Below, piece after piece: positions 55,688-64,000 of a DNA stretch of 64,000 nucleotides; positions within the stretch are counted from its first letter, which is position 1, and the number at the start of each line of letters is the position of its first letter. Origin of the DNA: Flavobacteriales bacterium (GTDB lineage: Bacteria > Bacteroidota > Bacteroidia > Flavobacteriales > UBA7312); contig JADHMQ010000004.1 of the NCBI GenBank assembly GCA_016779935.1, positions 1-64,000 of the forward strand. Direction: 5' to 3'. The notes under the pieces are model-generated. The model was not told the origin of the DNA, searched no databases, and saw only the letters and a program-made list of their open reading frames with translations. The translations under genes were made by a program, and so were the position numbers.

Positions 55688-55695
55688 TATTTTTG
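55688..55695 (+). promoter_or_regulatory. -7 box of the 55700 gene
   Basis: TATTTTTG, four bases before the ATG at 55700; predicts a leaderless mRNA. Confidence 0.55.
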
Positions 55696-55699
55696 CGTG

Positions 55700-56026
55700 A
55701 TGAATGACGGAATAAAATTAAAGTGGAACAATTTAGTTGAAAATCTAAACAAACGCTTTGATGAGGATTTAGATTTTCAAGGAATTTTGTTTTTAATAGG
55801 AATTCAAGAATTGGGCAAAGGACACTTAAAACTCAATAAAGATCAAAAATTAGACGTCATTCATATTGCTGTTTGCGCCTTGTTAAGTCAGTGGGGTTAT
55901 TATGAATTTGAAGGACATGATGAAGAGGGTTGGCCGCACTGGAAGTCAACAGAAAAACTCCCTAATTTAAGCCCCAAGGAACAAGACAAACTTATAAAGG
56001 AGGCCGTAATAGAATATTTCTCTTAG
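55700..56026 (+). CDS. Conserved-looking hypothetical protein
   Basis: 108 residues from ATG 55700 (a GTG precedes it). Helical, with a GILFLIGIQELGKGHLKLNKDQKLDVIHIA core and a tryptophan-rich GHDEEGWPHWKST loop. No named family recognised; it looks like a small cytosolic protein. The last four bases overlap the end of the convergent lipoprotein gene. Confidence 0.7.
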   Translation: MNDGIKLKWNNLVENLNKRFDEDLDFQGILFLIGIQELGKGHLKLNKDQKLDVIHIAVCALLSQWGYYEFEGHDEEGWPHWKSTEKLPNLSPKEQDKLIKEAVIEYFS

Positions 56027-56385
56027 TTAGTCGGAAGGATTTCGATGTCTTTGTAAATCGTCTTGCCGTAAACGAATCGAATAACAGACCGACCTAGTAA
56101 AACGGTATCATTTGAAGAAGATAGGGTAAAGGCTGTAACATTCATTAAAGCCTCTAACTCCAAGATATGTTCAGTTTGTCCATTAAAATCAGATACTAAA
56201 GTACTAACAACATTCGTTTGAGATACACCGGTTATTTCTTCTTGTGAAAGAACGACTGTAGCACCAGAGACAGTGTTACCGTCCATATCGTAAACAGTGA
56301 TAACCCCTTTTGTAATGGGGTCTTCGCTACAAGAAATAAAGGTAAACACTAATAATAACGGAATGAGTACTTTACTTATCTTCAT
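56023..56385 (-). CDS. Hypothetical lipoprotein, Ig/CarbopepD-like
   Basis: 120 residues with a lipoprotein signal (FISC, Cys19). The mature part opens with GVITVYDMDGNTVSGATVVLS, the pattern of a carboxypeptidase-regulatory-like beta-sandwich. Surface or periplasmic; function unknown. Confidence 0.7.
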   Translation of the reverse strand: MKISKVLIPLLLVFTFISCSEDPITKGVITVYDMDGNTVSGATVVLSQEEITGVSQTNVVSTLVSDFNGQTEHILELEALMNVTAFTLSSSNDTVLLGRSVIRFVYGKTIYKDIEILPTN

Positions 56386-56433
56386 TATGTAAATGATTAT
56401 TTGTTAATTTGCTTTTTCAAAGATAACAATAAT

Positions 56434-57084
56434 ATGAAACGAATTTTAACCTCTCTATTCGTCCTAGTTTTAGCCCTCTCTGTATTTTCTCAAGATAGGG
56501 TAAAAGTGAAAATTGAAACTGTTCATGGCGAAATGATTGCTGAACTGTACAATGAAACCCCAATCCATCGAGATAACTTTATTAAGTTGGTCGAAAAAGG
56601 GTTTTATGATGGCACACTATTTCACAGAGTAATTCCAAATTTCATGATTCAGGGAGGAGACCCTGTATCAAAAGAAGAAAACCCAAGCCAGCAAATTGGT
56701 AATGGTGGACCAGGATATACTTTGCCAGCAGAGTTTAACCCCAATTTAATTCATAAAAAAGGAGCTTTAGCTGCTGCCAGAATGGGCGATGCAGTAAATC
56801 CTAAAAAAGAATCCTCAGGCTCTCAGTTCTATATCGTAGAGGGGCAGGTGTATGACGCTCAAAAAATAGCGATGATTGAGCAAAGAATGGGAACGAAGCT
56901 AACAGACACTCAGAAAAAAGTGTACACATCTGTTGGCGGCACCCCTCATTTGGATGGCGGTTACACAGTATTTGGAGAAGTAATAAAAGGTTTAGAAGTT
57001 ATTACTAAGATTTCTAAACTTAAGAGAAATAAAAACAACTTGCCTCTTGAAAAGGCAGCAATGAAGGTTAGTATAATTAAGTAG
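56434..57084 (+). CDS. Peptidyl-prolyl cis-trans isomerase, cyclophilin type, exported
   Basis: 216 residues from the ATG at 56434, which gives a clean signal peptide (ALSVFSQ). Cyclophilin core with [15 protein letters not shown] (catalytic Arg and Phe-Met-Gln) and GSQFYIVEG. There is an insert between about 135 and 165 compared with minimal cyclophilins. Speeds proline isomerisation in folding of envelope proteins. One base before pheS. Confidence 0.93.
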   Translation: MKRILTSLFVLVLALSVFSQDRVKVKIETVHGEMIAELYNETPIHRDNFIKLVEKGFYDGTLFHRVIPNFMIQGGDPVSKEENPSQQIGNGGPGYTLPAEFNPNLIHKKGALAAARMGDAVNPKKESSGSQFYIVEGQVYDAQKIAMIEQRMGTKLTDTQKKVYTSVGGTPHLDGGYTVFGEVIKGLEVITKISKLKRNKNNLPLEKAAMKVSIIK

Positions 57085-57085
57085 T

Positions 57086-58105
57086 ATGTTAGAGAAAGTT
57101 CAACAGCTTTTAGTCGAGGTAAATTCTTTTGTAGCTAAGGATTCTGAAGAATTAGAACAATTTAGGATTAAATTTTTGGGTAAAAAAGGCCAGATGAACG
57201 ACTTGTTTGCAGATTTTAAAAATGTTCCAAATGATCAGAAAAAGGATTTTGGTCAAGCTTTAAATCAGCTTAAGCAAACTATTCAAAACAAATTAGAGGA
57301 AGGTAAAGGAGCATTCACTCAATCCAAAAAAACCTCTTCAGGGGTTGACTTAACGATGCCAGTGACCGAAGACTCAATGGGTAGCAGACACCCTCTGTCT
57401 TTAGTTAAGAACGAAATTGTAGAAATTTTTAATCGCATAGGTTTTACCCTCTCTGAAGGACCTGAAATCGAGGATGATTGGCATAATTTTACCGCTTTAA
57501 ACCTGCCCGAAGAACACCCTGCTAGGGATATGCAAGACACCTTCTTTATACAGACAAACCCAGATATACTTTTACGCACACACACTTCCTCAGTACAAGT
57601 CAGGTATATGGAAAACAATAAGCCACCAATACGTACCCTTTCACCAGGAAGGGTATATAGAAATGAAGCCATATCTGCTCGTGCTCATTGTATATTCCAC
57701 CAAGTGGAGGGCTTATATATTGACGAAAACGTATCCTTTGCTGATTTAAAACAAGTCTTACTGTATTTCGCTAAAGAAATGTTTGGAGACAAAACAGAGA
57801 TAAGACTTAGACCCTCTTACTTTCCATTCACAGAGCCAAGCGCTGAAGTAGATGTGTCTTGTAACATTTGCTCAGGCAAGGGATGTAACGTCTGCAAGTA
57901 TACCGGTTACCTTGAAATTCTTGGTTGCGGTATGGTAGATCCTAACGTACTAAGAAATTGCAACATTGACCCAAACAAATACAGTGGTTTTGCTTTTGGC
58001 ATGGGTATTGAAAGAATAGCTATGCTAAAATACCAAGTCAATGACCTTAGGTTGTTTTTTGAAAATGACGTACGTTTCTTGAGACAGTTTAAATCCAGCC
58101 TTTAG
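57086..58105 (+). CDS. pheS: Phenylalanyl-tRNA synthetase alpha subunit
   Basis: 339 residues: N-terminal coiled coil, then class II motifs ([14 protein letters not shown], motif 2 [21 protein letters not shown], motif 3 [14 protein letters not shown]). [13 protein letters not shown] cluster lies near 253-264 where many PheS carry related residues. Partner pheT is not adjacent in the window. Confidence 0.97.
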   Translation: MLEKVQQLLVEVNSFVAKDSEELEQFRIKFLGKKGQMNDLFADFKNVPNDQKKDFGQALNQLKQTIQNKLEEGKGAFTQSKKTSSGVDLTMPVTEDSMGSRHPLSLVKNEIVEIFNRIGFTLSEGPEIEDDWHNFTALNLPEEHPARDMQDTFFIQTNPDILLRTHTSSVQVRYMENNKPPIRTLSPGRVYRNEAISARAHCIFHQVEGLYIDENVSFADLKQVLLYFAKEMFGDKTEIRLRPSYFPFTEPSAEVDVSCNICSGKGCNVCKYTGYLEILGCGMVDPNVLRNCNIDPNKYSGFAFGMGIERIAMLKYQVNDLRLFFENDVRFLRQFKSSL

Positions 58106-58369
58106 TTAGCAGCACAACCCATAGTACAATTTTCCATTCCCCATGATGCACAGACCGTAGCTGCTAAATCTGTAGATGGAGTTATTTCTGCTAAATGGAG
58201 CTCTGAGACGGAAATGATGGTAGTTAAGTTTCACTCTGAAAAAACTAATCTTGATGAAATTCAAAAAAAGATAGCGTCAGTCGGTTATGACACTGAGAAG
58301 CACAAAGCAGATGACGAAGTCTATGAAAATTTACACCACTGTTGTAAATATGACAGAGATAAAAAATAA
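58106..58369 (+). pseudogene. Broken heavy-metal-associated (HMA) domain gene
   Basis: After the pheS stop, the frame ending at 58369 encodes the second helix and strands of an HMA domain (TVAAKSVDGVISAKW ... LDEIQKKIASVGYDTEK) and the CCKYDR tail found in exported HMA proteins of Bacteroidota. There is no start codon, signal peptide or first strand, and the CxxGC metal loop is absent in this frame. The missing loop is readable on the opposite strand in 58111-58149 as GMENCTMGCA. Re-inverting a segment with GCA...TGC ends gives GMENCTMGCAQTVAAKSVDGV in frame. So this looks like a truncated gene with a micro-inversion. It is followed after 16 bases by a thioredoxin-like gene. Confidence 0.65.
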
Positions 58370-58385
58370 CATTTTACTTAAACAT

Positions 58386-59129
58386 ATGAAAAAACTAATA
58401 TTAGCCGTAGCGGCTATCTCTTGCTGTATGTTATCAAACGGTCAAAGTACAGCTACCGACTTTACAGTTGACAATTGTGATGGAGAATCTTATAATTTAT
58501 TTCAAGACCTTGATGCTGGAAATGTTGTTGTGATTGCATGGGTGATGCCCTGTGTGTCTTGCATTGCCGATCCTGTTTCGGCATATTCTGTTGTTAAAGA
58601 ATACAATCCAGACAAAGTGAAGTATCTAATGGTAGATGATTATGCTGACCACGAATGCTCTGTGATTCAAACATGGTCCGAAAATTATCAGATGGGTGAT
58701 GTGACCAAGTTTTCTAATTCAGCAATAAGTATGAGTGATTATGGCGTTGATGGAATGCCAAAAATCGTTGTGTTGGGATGTAACAGTCATAAAATATTCT
58801 ACAATGAAAACAGTTCATCGGAAGGAATAAAGGAAGCTATCGACCAAGCGATAGAAAAGTGTTCAAATACTTCCATTATTGATAATGTTACTAATCAGGC
58901 TGAAGATTTAAAATTATCTATATTTCCAAACCCAACACAAGAAAGATTGACTATTAATAGTCAATATCAAGACGCTTTTACGATTAAGATTTTTAACTCT
59001 TTAGGAAAGCTCGTTTTTAAAGAAGAGAATTTTCACTCTACTATATCCGTTGATGTTTCAGCTTTTACAGAAGGACTTTACTTTCTTGAATATTTGAATC
59101 ATTCCAAATCGTTTATCGTTAATAAATAG
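58386..59129 (+). CDS. Thioredoxin-like T9SS cargo protein
   Basis: 247 residues from the ATG at 58386; a longer frame from 58287 overlaps the HMA remnant. Signal peptide 1-20 (LSNGQ), a thioredoxin fold with Cys56-Val-Ser-Cys59 and a cis-proline region GVDGMPKIVVLG, then a type A T9SS sorting domain (IFPNPTQERLTI ... TEGLYFLEYL). A surface thiol oxidoreductase is the likely role. Location between an HMA gene and a cysteine-rich outer membrane protein suggests metal or disulfide handling. Confidence 0.85.
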   Translation: MKKLILAVAAISCCMLSNGQSTATDFTVDNCDGESYNLFQDLDAGNVVVIAWVMPCVSCIADPVSAYSVVKEYNPDKVKYLMVDDYADHECSVIQTWSENYQMGDVTKFSNSAISMSDYGVDGMPKIVVLGCNSHKIFYNENSSSEGIKEAIDQAIEKCSNTSIIDNVTNQAEDLKLSIFPNPTQERLTINSQYQDAFTIKIFNSLGKLVFKEENFHSTISVDVSAFTEGLYFLEYLNHSKSFIVNK

Positions 59130-59138
59130 AACTTAAGC

Positions 59139-60143
59139 ATGAAAAAAATCATAATAGTAATCTGTTTGTTAATAGGCAGTAAATATCTTTTCTCTCAAGG
59201 GTGTTGTTCTGGAGGTTCTGGCAGTCCAATTTCAGGTGGCGCAGCTTCTGGAGTATTGTTAGAAAATCAGATGGAAATTTCCACCAGTTATCAATATATC
59301 AGCTCTCACCTTTTCAAAACAAACAATAATAAGGATACGGTATCAATATTGAATGACACACTCAGTTCGGATTATCTTTTTTTTAGAACAGACTATGGTC
59401 TGAGTGAAAAACTAACTATGTCTGTTGCACTGGGGTATTTTTTAGATAAATCTATTGATAATAAAAATGAATCGTACTCCACTTCAGGGGTTTCTGATTT
59501 AATTCTTTTCCCACGTTACAACATTTTCAATTGGAAAAGAGATAACCATAGAACTGAAATAACAGTTGGACTTGGCTTAAAATTCCCAATAGGTAGCCAT
59601 AAGGATTCTAGTTTATTGTTTTCTAATCCTATAATTGGTGATATATACGCTTATAACCCGCCCATTGCACAGTTGACTAATGGTTCACAGGACGCTATGT
59701 TTTATTCCTTTTTTTACAGAACATACCCTAAGAAGAAATTCAGAGTGTTTGCTAATACCTTGTACATTAAAAAAGCATTTAATTCTTTGGGCCAAAAGTT
59801 TGGAGATTACTCAAGTGTGAGTTTGTTTGTCGGTAAAAGTCTTCCTAAAAACTTTGGTGTTACTGGTCAGTTAAAATATGAGCAAGTTGGAAAGATAGAG
59901 GCGGCTAATGGGGTAGACTTAATTAATTATAATGTAGAGGAGCATTCGACAGGGCTTAAAAAATTCTTATTTGTTCCACAAATTAGCTACTCCGATAAAG
60001 GCTTCACCTATTTTGCTACAGCAGACATCCCTATGTATGAGGATTTAAATGGTTCTCAGTTTGCTACTCAAACTCAATTTACAGTAGGAGTATCGTATCG
60101 TTTTTTAGCGAAAGAGCCTGAAGTGGGTGGGGTTTTACACTAG
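59139..60143 (+). CDS. Outer membrane beta-barrel protein with Cys-rich start
   Basis: 334 residues. Signal peptide to about residue 19 (LFSQ), followed at once by GCCSGGSGSPISGG, a vicinal cysteine pair in a glycine/serine tail, then alternating beta strands to the end (FTVGVSYRFLAKE). The look is that of the transporter-type barrels seen beside HMA proteins in Bacteroidota. The cysteine pair could bind a soft metal. Nine bases after the thioredoxin-like gene. Confidence 0.75.
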   Translation: MKKIIIVICLLIGSKYLFSQGCCSGGSGSPISGGAASGVLLENQMEISTSYQYISSHLFKTNNNKDTVSILNDTLSSDYLFFRTDYGLSEKLTMSVALGYFLDKSIDNKNESYSTSGVSDLILFPRYNIFNWKRDNHRTEITVGLGLKFPIGSHKDSSLLFSNPIIGDIYAYNPPIAQLTNGSQDAMFYSFFYRTYPKKKFRVFANTLYIKKAFNSLGQKFGDYSSVSLFVGKSLPKNFGVTGQLKYEQVGKIEAANGVDLINYNVEEHSTGLKKFLFVPQISYSDKGFTYFATADIPMYEDLNGSQFATQTQFTVGVSYRFLAKEPEVGGVLH

Positions 60144-61261
60144 TCTTTAAACGGATGTCGTTGAGTCCATTTTTTTGGCTTTATAGCATTTAGTAGAGGT
60201 CTCAATACCCATCTAAGTAGAGGGTTGTGTATGTAGATATAGATGTATGATTTCATCGGAACAGCACCTACATTGCTTTTAAACTCAGCTGCAGTTCTGC
60301 CAAATATGACCCTATTGACACGGTTTTGAATAGCATGCTTAATACTTTCGTTAAGTATACGTTCGTAGAGTCCGTACTCTTGGTTGTATTTATAATCTAA
60401 GCCGATAAAGTAAGAGTATAAATTATTATTCGCCATTAGTTCGGAAGAAAAGCCAATAAGTTTTTTGTCTAAAAATAGGCCGTATACCTTACTCTTTGGG
60501 CGGTCCAGTGGCACGAGGTCTTTGAATACTCTAGAGTTAAAGGTAACCGCTCCAAAAGAAGAGTTTTTCTTTACGTTTTCAAAAAGTGCTTGAATTTCAT
60601 CTTCGTATTGTATTAAGTCTTCTTTTGTTAATTGGATAATGTTAACGTCTTCACTTTTTTTCATCACTCCACGTAGTCGGCTACGGTATTTTTTCTTCAG
60701 GCTGTTGGTGTAGTCTTCAAAGCTTTTCCATTCGCTTGATAGAGGCAATTGCATATCTTCTTCGACCTCTATTTTTATAAGTTTCGGAAGTTCATCTACA
60801 GGATCTACAATGCCCAAGTGTGTGAAGAAGTGGTCAGGGATAATAAATTTATTGACACATAATGTTAGTCGAATTTTCTTGAGTAGACTCGTTACAAATT
60901 CGTTTTTGTTTTCTATTCTATCTACACTAATGTTATTTACGTTGGTGATTAGACCATTTCCGATTACCACTACATTTAACCTTAACAAGCCCAACAAAAA
61001 ACTAACAAAACCCTTATTTACCTGATTTCTTTTTTGATAGGAGCTAATTTTACCACCACCTAAATTGAATTGTTGAGCATAGCCAACAACCCTATTATCC
61101 TTATCGTTTAATATGTAATACAGGTGTTTTATATTCTCAGCATGGTTTTTTTCCAGAGCTTGCTTGAACGGTAAAGACAAAAAAGGAGTAAGTTCTTTTT
61201 CTAGACTTTTCCACTGCTTGGAATCAACAGAATTTGAAGAAGTATGTAATTCTATATTCAA
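60140..61261 (-). CDS. GNAT-type acetyltransferase (BioF2-like)
   Basis: 373 residues, two tandem GNAT-like lobes as in FemAB/BioF2 proteins. The second lobe carries KKYRSRLRGVMKK, LIGFSSELMANNNLYSYFIGLDY and a helix ending NRVIFGRTAAEFKSNVG. Substrate unknown; related proteins act on cell-wall precursors or lipids. Basic C terminus. Convergent with the barrel gene, overlapping by four bases. Confidence 0.75.
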   Translation of the reverse strand: MNIELHTSSNSVDSKQWKSLEKELTPFLSLPFKQALEKNHAENIKHLYYILNDKDNRVVGYAQQFNLGGGKISSYQKRNQVNKGFVSFLLGLLRLNVVVIGNGLITNVNNISVDRIENKNEFVTSLLKKIRLTLCVNKFIIPDHFFTHLGIVDPVDELPKLIKIEVEEDMQLPLSSEWKSFEDYTNSLKKKYRSRLRGVMKKSEDVNIIQLTKEDLIQYEDEIQALFENVKKNSSFGAVTFNSRVFKDLVPLDRPKSKVYGLFLDKKLIGFSSELMANNNLYSYFIGLDYKYNQEYGLYERILNESIKHAIQNRVNRVIFGRTAAEFKSNVGAVPMKSYIYIYIHNPLLRWVLRPLLNAIKPKKWTQRHPFKD

Positions 61262-61318
61262 GTGTTAGTCAATTAGTGAGGGCAAAAATACAATTTAAAT
61301 AAGTCTGTAGTCTTCGCT

Positions 61319-62572
61319 TTACAAATACACTATCAAAGATTCTTCTATACGTGTGGAGTAGGAAGGGGAGAGTTTTTCTCTTTTCATTTTCCACTGCTGT
61401 GCCTGACCTTGTATAGCTAAACGCACCTTATCGCGCCCCATTCTATCGTTAATTTTATCTAGTGCAGACATCACAGATTGTTGTTTTTGACGGTTTATAG
61501 CATCGAACAAACTGAGTTGCTGTTGCTGTTGAGGAACAATATCGCCAACAATAACTCCGGCTTTTTTATAAGTATAGCCAGGGCGGTATATTTTATCCAG
61601 GGCTTTTAGTGCAAAGCGGATAATTTCCATAGAGTCGTTAGTTGGAGAATCCAAAACAAAGGAGCTAAAGCCTTTGTATTGTTTGTCCGTTGGCTTGAAA
61701 GGATTGGTATGTATAAATACGCTTACTCTTGTGGTACAGCTTTTTTGTTTGCGAAGTTTGTAGGCGCAGCTAGAGGCGTAATTACTCACACTTTCTTTTA
61801 ACTCTGCTATATGTGTTACCGTTTTGCCAAACGAACGCGAGGTGCAAATGTTCTTTTTTCTACTGGCATGTTCTTCTAGAGGAAAACAAGGAATGCCTTT
61901 CAGTTCCTTTACCATTCTTAGTCCAACAACAGATAGTCGACGTTTTACCCAGCTTTCTTCGGCTCTGCAAAGGTCATATGCTGTTTTTACACCCATATTT
62001 TGTAGCGTGCGAGCATGTCTTCTTCCTATGCCCCATAGGTCCTCTACGGCCAACCATTTGAGGGCTCTATTAATGAGTTCGGGCTTGTCTAACACAAAAA
62101 CGCCAGACTTAGTGTGTTTTTTAGCGATAAGGCCAGCTACCTTGCACAAGGTTTTAGTAGGGGCAATACCAATAGATATAGGGATGCCCGTGTGTTGGAT
62201 TACCTTTTTCTTTAAAGCGATACCCTTAGAAAGAGGGTCTCCTTCGCCTGTAAAATCCATAAACGCCTCGTCAATAGAATAGACTTCCATTGCCTTTACT
62301 TCTTGCCGCATGGTGGACATTACCCTTTTAGATAAATCGCCATATAGCGTAAAGTTGGAGGAGAAAACATGGATGTTGTGCTGTCTTATTAGATGTTTGA
62401 CTTGAAAAACAGGCACACCCATTTTTATTCCCAAAGCCTTACTTTCATTACTTCGTGCTATAACACAACCGTCATTATTAGAGAGTACCAAAATGGGCTT
62501 TCCTTCTAATTTGGGCTGAAACACGCGTTCACATGACGCGTAAAAGTTATTACAATCCGCTAGTGCTAGCAT
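61319..62572 (-). CDS. umuC: Translesion DNA polymerase V catalytic subunit
   Basis: 417 residues. Y-family palm with Asp6 (LADCNNFYASCERVFQ) and SIDEAFMDF holding the other catalytic acids, a helix-hairpin-helix thumb (LAVEDLWGIGRRHARTL), and a UmuC C-terminal domain. It copies past DNA lesions. Its start overlaps the umuD end by 23 bases. Confidence 0.95.
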   Translation of the reverse strand: MLALADCNNFYASCERVFQPKLEGKPILVLSNNDGCVIARSNESKALGIKMGVPVFQVKHLIRQHNIHVFSSNFTLYGDLSKRVMSTMRQEVKAMEVYSIDEAFMDFTGEGDPLSKGIALKKKVIQHTGIPISIGIAPTKTLCKVAGLIAKKHTKSGVFVLDKPELINRALKWLAVEDLWGIGRRHARTLQNMGVKTAYDLCRAEESWVKRRLSVVGLRMVKELKGIPCFPLEEHASRKKNICTSRSFGKTVTHIAELKESVSNYASSCAYKLRKQKSCTTRVSVFIHTNPFKPTDKQYKGFSSFVLDSPTNDSMEIIRFALKALDKIYRPGYTYKKAGVIVGDIVPQQQQQLSLFDAINRQKQQSVMSALDKINDRMGRDKVRLAIQGQAQQWKMKREKLSPSYSTRIEESLIVYL

Positions 62573-63020
62573 TGGCTTTGTGGATGATAAACGTTACTAC
62601 TCCCCATACCTGAAAGTTCATTTCTTCGGTAATTTTCATGGGTTTGTAGTTGTCGTTTGCCGGCATGAGGTAGAGCTCATCTTCGTTCTTTTTTATCCTC
62701 TTTACGGTAAACTCACCATTGACTACAGCTAATATAATATCGTTGTTTTTAGGCGTTAAGGCTCTGTCTATAACCATGACATCGGAGCTTTTGATACCCG
62801 CATCTACCATTGAATCGCCAATAGCGCGCACACAGAAAGTAGCAGAAGGGTGTTGAACTAGGTAATCGTGCAGATTTAAGTCCATATCCAAATAGTCATC
62901 TGCCGGTGAGGGGAAACCTGCCGGAACGCTATCTCCATACAGCGGAATATCGTCAAATGAAGCTTCTTCAATTGCATAAAATTGAAGCTTTTTGCTTGTA
63001 TTTAGGTATTTAAATTTCAC
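62550..63020 (-). CDS. umuD: UmuD-like S24 peptidase
   Basis: 156 residues. Self-cleavage site Ala34-Gly35 (PAGFPSP), catalytic Ser70 (GDSMVDAG) and Lys108 (GEFTVKRI). RecA-stimulated self-cleavage yields the active polymerase V partner. Upstream up to 63060 I see no clear LexA-type palindrome, so SOS control is not shown by the sequence. Confidence 0.94.
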   Translation of the reverse strand: MKFKYLNTSKKLQFYAIEEASFDDIPLYGDSVPAGFPSPADDYLDMDLNLHDYLVQHPSATFCVRAIGDSMVDAGIKSSDVMVIDRALTPKNNDIILAVVNGEFTVKRIKKNEDELYLMPANDNYKPMKITEEMNFQVWGVVTFIIHKANASTSGL

Positions 63021-63216
63021 TTGTTAGGGTCAATTGGAGCATAAAATTAGCTCAAAAACACTAAAAAAAACAATTTTAAACGATTTTTTTTGATAAGTCA
63101 CTTACTAGATTAAACATAAAAAAAATGATGTTAAAAATGAAAATGTCTAGTTAAAATATTAAAAAGTTATACAAAATTATATATGTTTGTACCACTAACT
63201 ATTAAATTAACAAGTT
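63021..63216. other. Divergent A+T-rich region umuD / rhodopsin
   Basis: 196 bases with long A and T runs (63063-63092) and no gene. The rhodopsin -7 box TATGTTTG is at 63182-63189, 27 bases before the ATG; no clear -33 element. Confidence 0.4.
63182..63189 (+). promoter_or_regulatory. -7 box of proteorhodopsin gene
   Basis: TATGTTTG matches TAnnTTTG, giving a leader of about 20 bases. Confidence 0.5.
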
Positions 63217-63939
63217 ATGCTATTAGACATTCAAGTAATGAGGCCAGACGATTATGTAGGCTTCACGTTTTTTATCGGATACATGGCAATGTTTGCCGCA
63301 TCTGTATTCTTTTTCTTTGAAAGAGGCAGTGTAGACGATAAATGGAAATTATCTCTTTTAATTTCAGGATTAATCACAGGTATTGCAGCAGTACACTACT
63401 TCTACATGCGTGATTATTACATGGCAACAGGAGATAATCCAACCTTCTTTAGGTATGTAGACTGGACATTAACAGTGCCGCTAATGTGTGTAGAGTTTTA
63501 TCTACTGACTAGGGCTGCCGGAGCTACAAAAAGTTTATTGTGGAAACTAATTATTGCATCAGTATGGATGTTGGTTGCCGGGTATATCGGTGAATCATTT
63601 AACCCAGAAGGTGGCGATACAGCACATTCAGTAAAATGGGGTGTAATATCTACAATAGGTTACATATACATTTTATACACTGCATGGTTTGGTGAAGTGG
63701 CACAATTAGCCGAGAAGAGTAATTCTGAAGTAGTCAAGAAAGGTGTTCGTACACTAGCATGGTTCGTATTAGTAGGATGGGCAATCTATCCAATAGGATA
63801 CATGTGTATGGAAGGTGGATGGTTAAGTAGTGTTATGAGTCCAAGTGATGTAGACTTATGGTACAACATTGCAGATGCTATTAACAAAATCGGATTCGGT
63901 TTGGTAGTTTATAACATTGCCGTAACAGAATCAAAATAA
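63217..63939 (+). CDS. Proteorhodopsin, light-driven proton pump
   Basis: 240 residues, seven membrane helices. Helix C reads DWTLTVPLMCVE: Asp82, Thr86 and Glu93 correspond to D97, T101 and E108 of green proteorhodopsin, the DTE motif of outward proton pumps and not the NDQ sodium or NTQ chloride motifs. His60 matches H75. Lys224 in helix G (DAINKIGFG) binds retinal, with Asp220 as the second counterion. The tuning position 105 is Met90, as in green-absorbing flavobacterial forms. No carotenoid or retinal-synthesis gene lies in the 60 bases that remain. A terminator follows. Confidence 0.97.
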   Translation: MLLDIQVMRPDDYVGFTFFIGYMAMFAASVFFFFERGSVDDKWKLSLLISGLITGIAAVHYFYMRDYYMATGDNPTFFRYVDWTLTVPLMCVEFYLLTRAAGATKSLLWKLIIASVWMLVAGYIGESFNPEGGDTAHSVKWGVISTIGYIYILYTAWFGEVAQLAEKSNSEVVKKGVRTLAWFVLVGWAIYPIGYMCMEGGWLSSVMSPSDVDLWYNIADAINKIGFGLVVYNIAVTESK

Positions 63940-63962
63940 CAATCATCGTTTTTGGTTAATTT

Positions 63963-63997
63963 AAAGGCAGACTAGATATATTATTTAGTCTGCCTTT
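63963..63997 (+). terminator. Terminator of proteorhodopsin gene
   Basis: AAAGGCAGACTA pairs with TAGTCTGCCTTT around an 11-base A+T loop. Confidence 0.8.
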
Positions 63998-64000
63998 AAT

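Noticed and set aside
61824-62282. A 152-residue open frame antisense to umuC
   Set aside because: Shadow of a well-supported polymerase gene.
1-64000. CRISPR arrays, rRNA genes, prophage structural genes
   Set aside because: No regularly spaced repeats with unique spacers, no rRNA sequence, and no capsid, tail or terminase genes were seen.

Overview
The window reads as the chromosome of a marine member of the Bacteroidota, most likely Flavobacteriales. Several things point there: GldH, secreted proteins with the C-terminal sorting domain of the type IX secretion system, IPExxxVDY and DUF4476 families, promoters with the TAnnTTTG -7 box and almost no Shine-Dalgarno sequences, low G+C, and a proton-pump rhodopsin. 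I cannot name the genus.

Positions 1 to about 8000 form an accessory block beside a tRNA-Asn gene whose 3' end faces it. It holds a catalytic-domain-less integrase arm protein, an excisionase-like protein, a G+C-rich structured RNA region that I read as domain I-III-like group II intron RNA without reverse transcriptase or domain V, a tiny ribbon-helix-helix protein right behind it, a membrane-anchored HExxH protein coupled to a serine recombinase, and a complete type III restriction-modification operon led by a small XRE repressor with operator-like palindromes.

From 8034 on the content is mostly core. 8.0-19 kb: sugar kinase, biotin carrier, M1 aminopeptidase with a non-canonical start, rnhA, marC, purN, acpP-fabF-rnc-IPExxxVDY-pyk and an M42 peptidase. 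19-28.4 kb: OmpA/TSP3 protein, CotH-type T9SS cargo, photolyase and several small lipoproteins or membrane proteins. 28.5-29.4 kb: an endonuclease-like gene that sits in what looks like a lone integron cassette. 29.5-46 kb: tRNA-Ala, ridA-ileS-dksA-lspA, asd-sulfotransferase, uvrC, lysS-gpsA, pgi/pmi-lipB-exonuclease and a fused peptide ABC ATPase.

47-64 kb holds twin small-RNA genes with a compensatory base-pair change, scoAB, the holB-ricT-gldH-pbp1A operon, pgk, cvpA, a cyclophilin, pheS, a broken heavy-metal-domain gene followed by a thioredoxin-like T9SS protein and a cysteine-rich outer membrane protein, an acetyltransferase, umuDC and a predicted green-absorbing proteorhodopsin. Photolyase, UvrC, UmuDC and the rhodopsin together fit life in sunlit water.

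The observations I would follow first are the group II-like RNA with its ribbon-helix-helix partner, the twin small RNAs, the integron-like cassette, and the micro-inverted heavy-metal gene.
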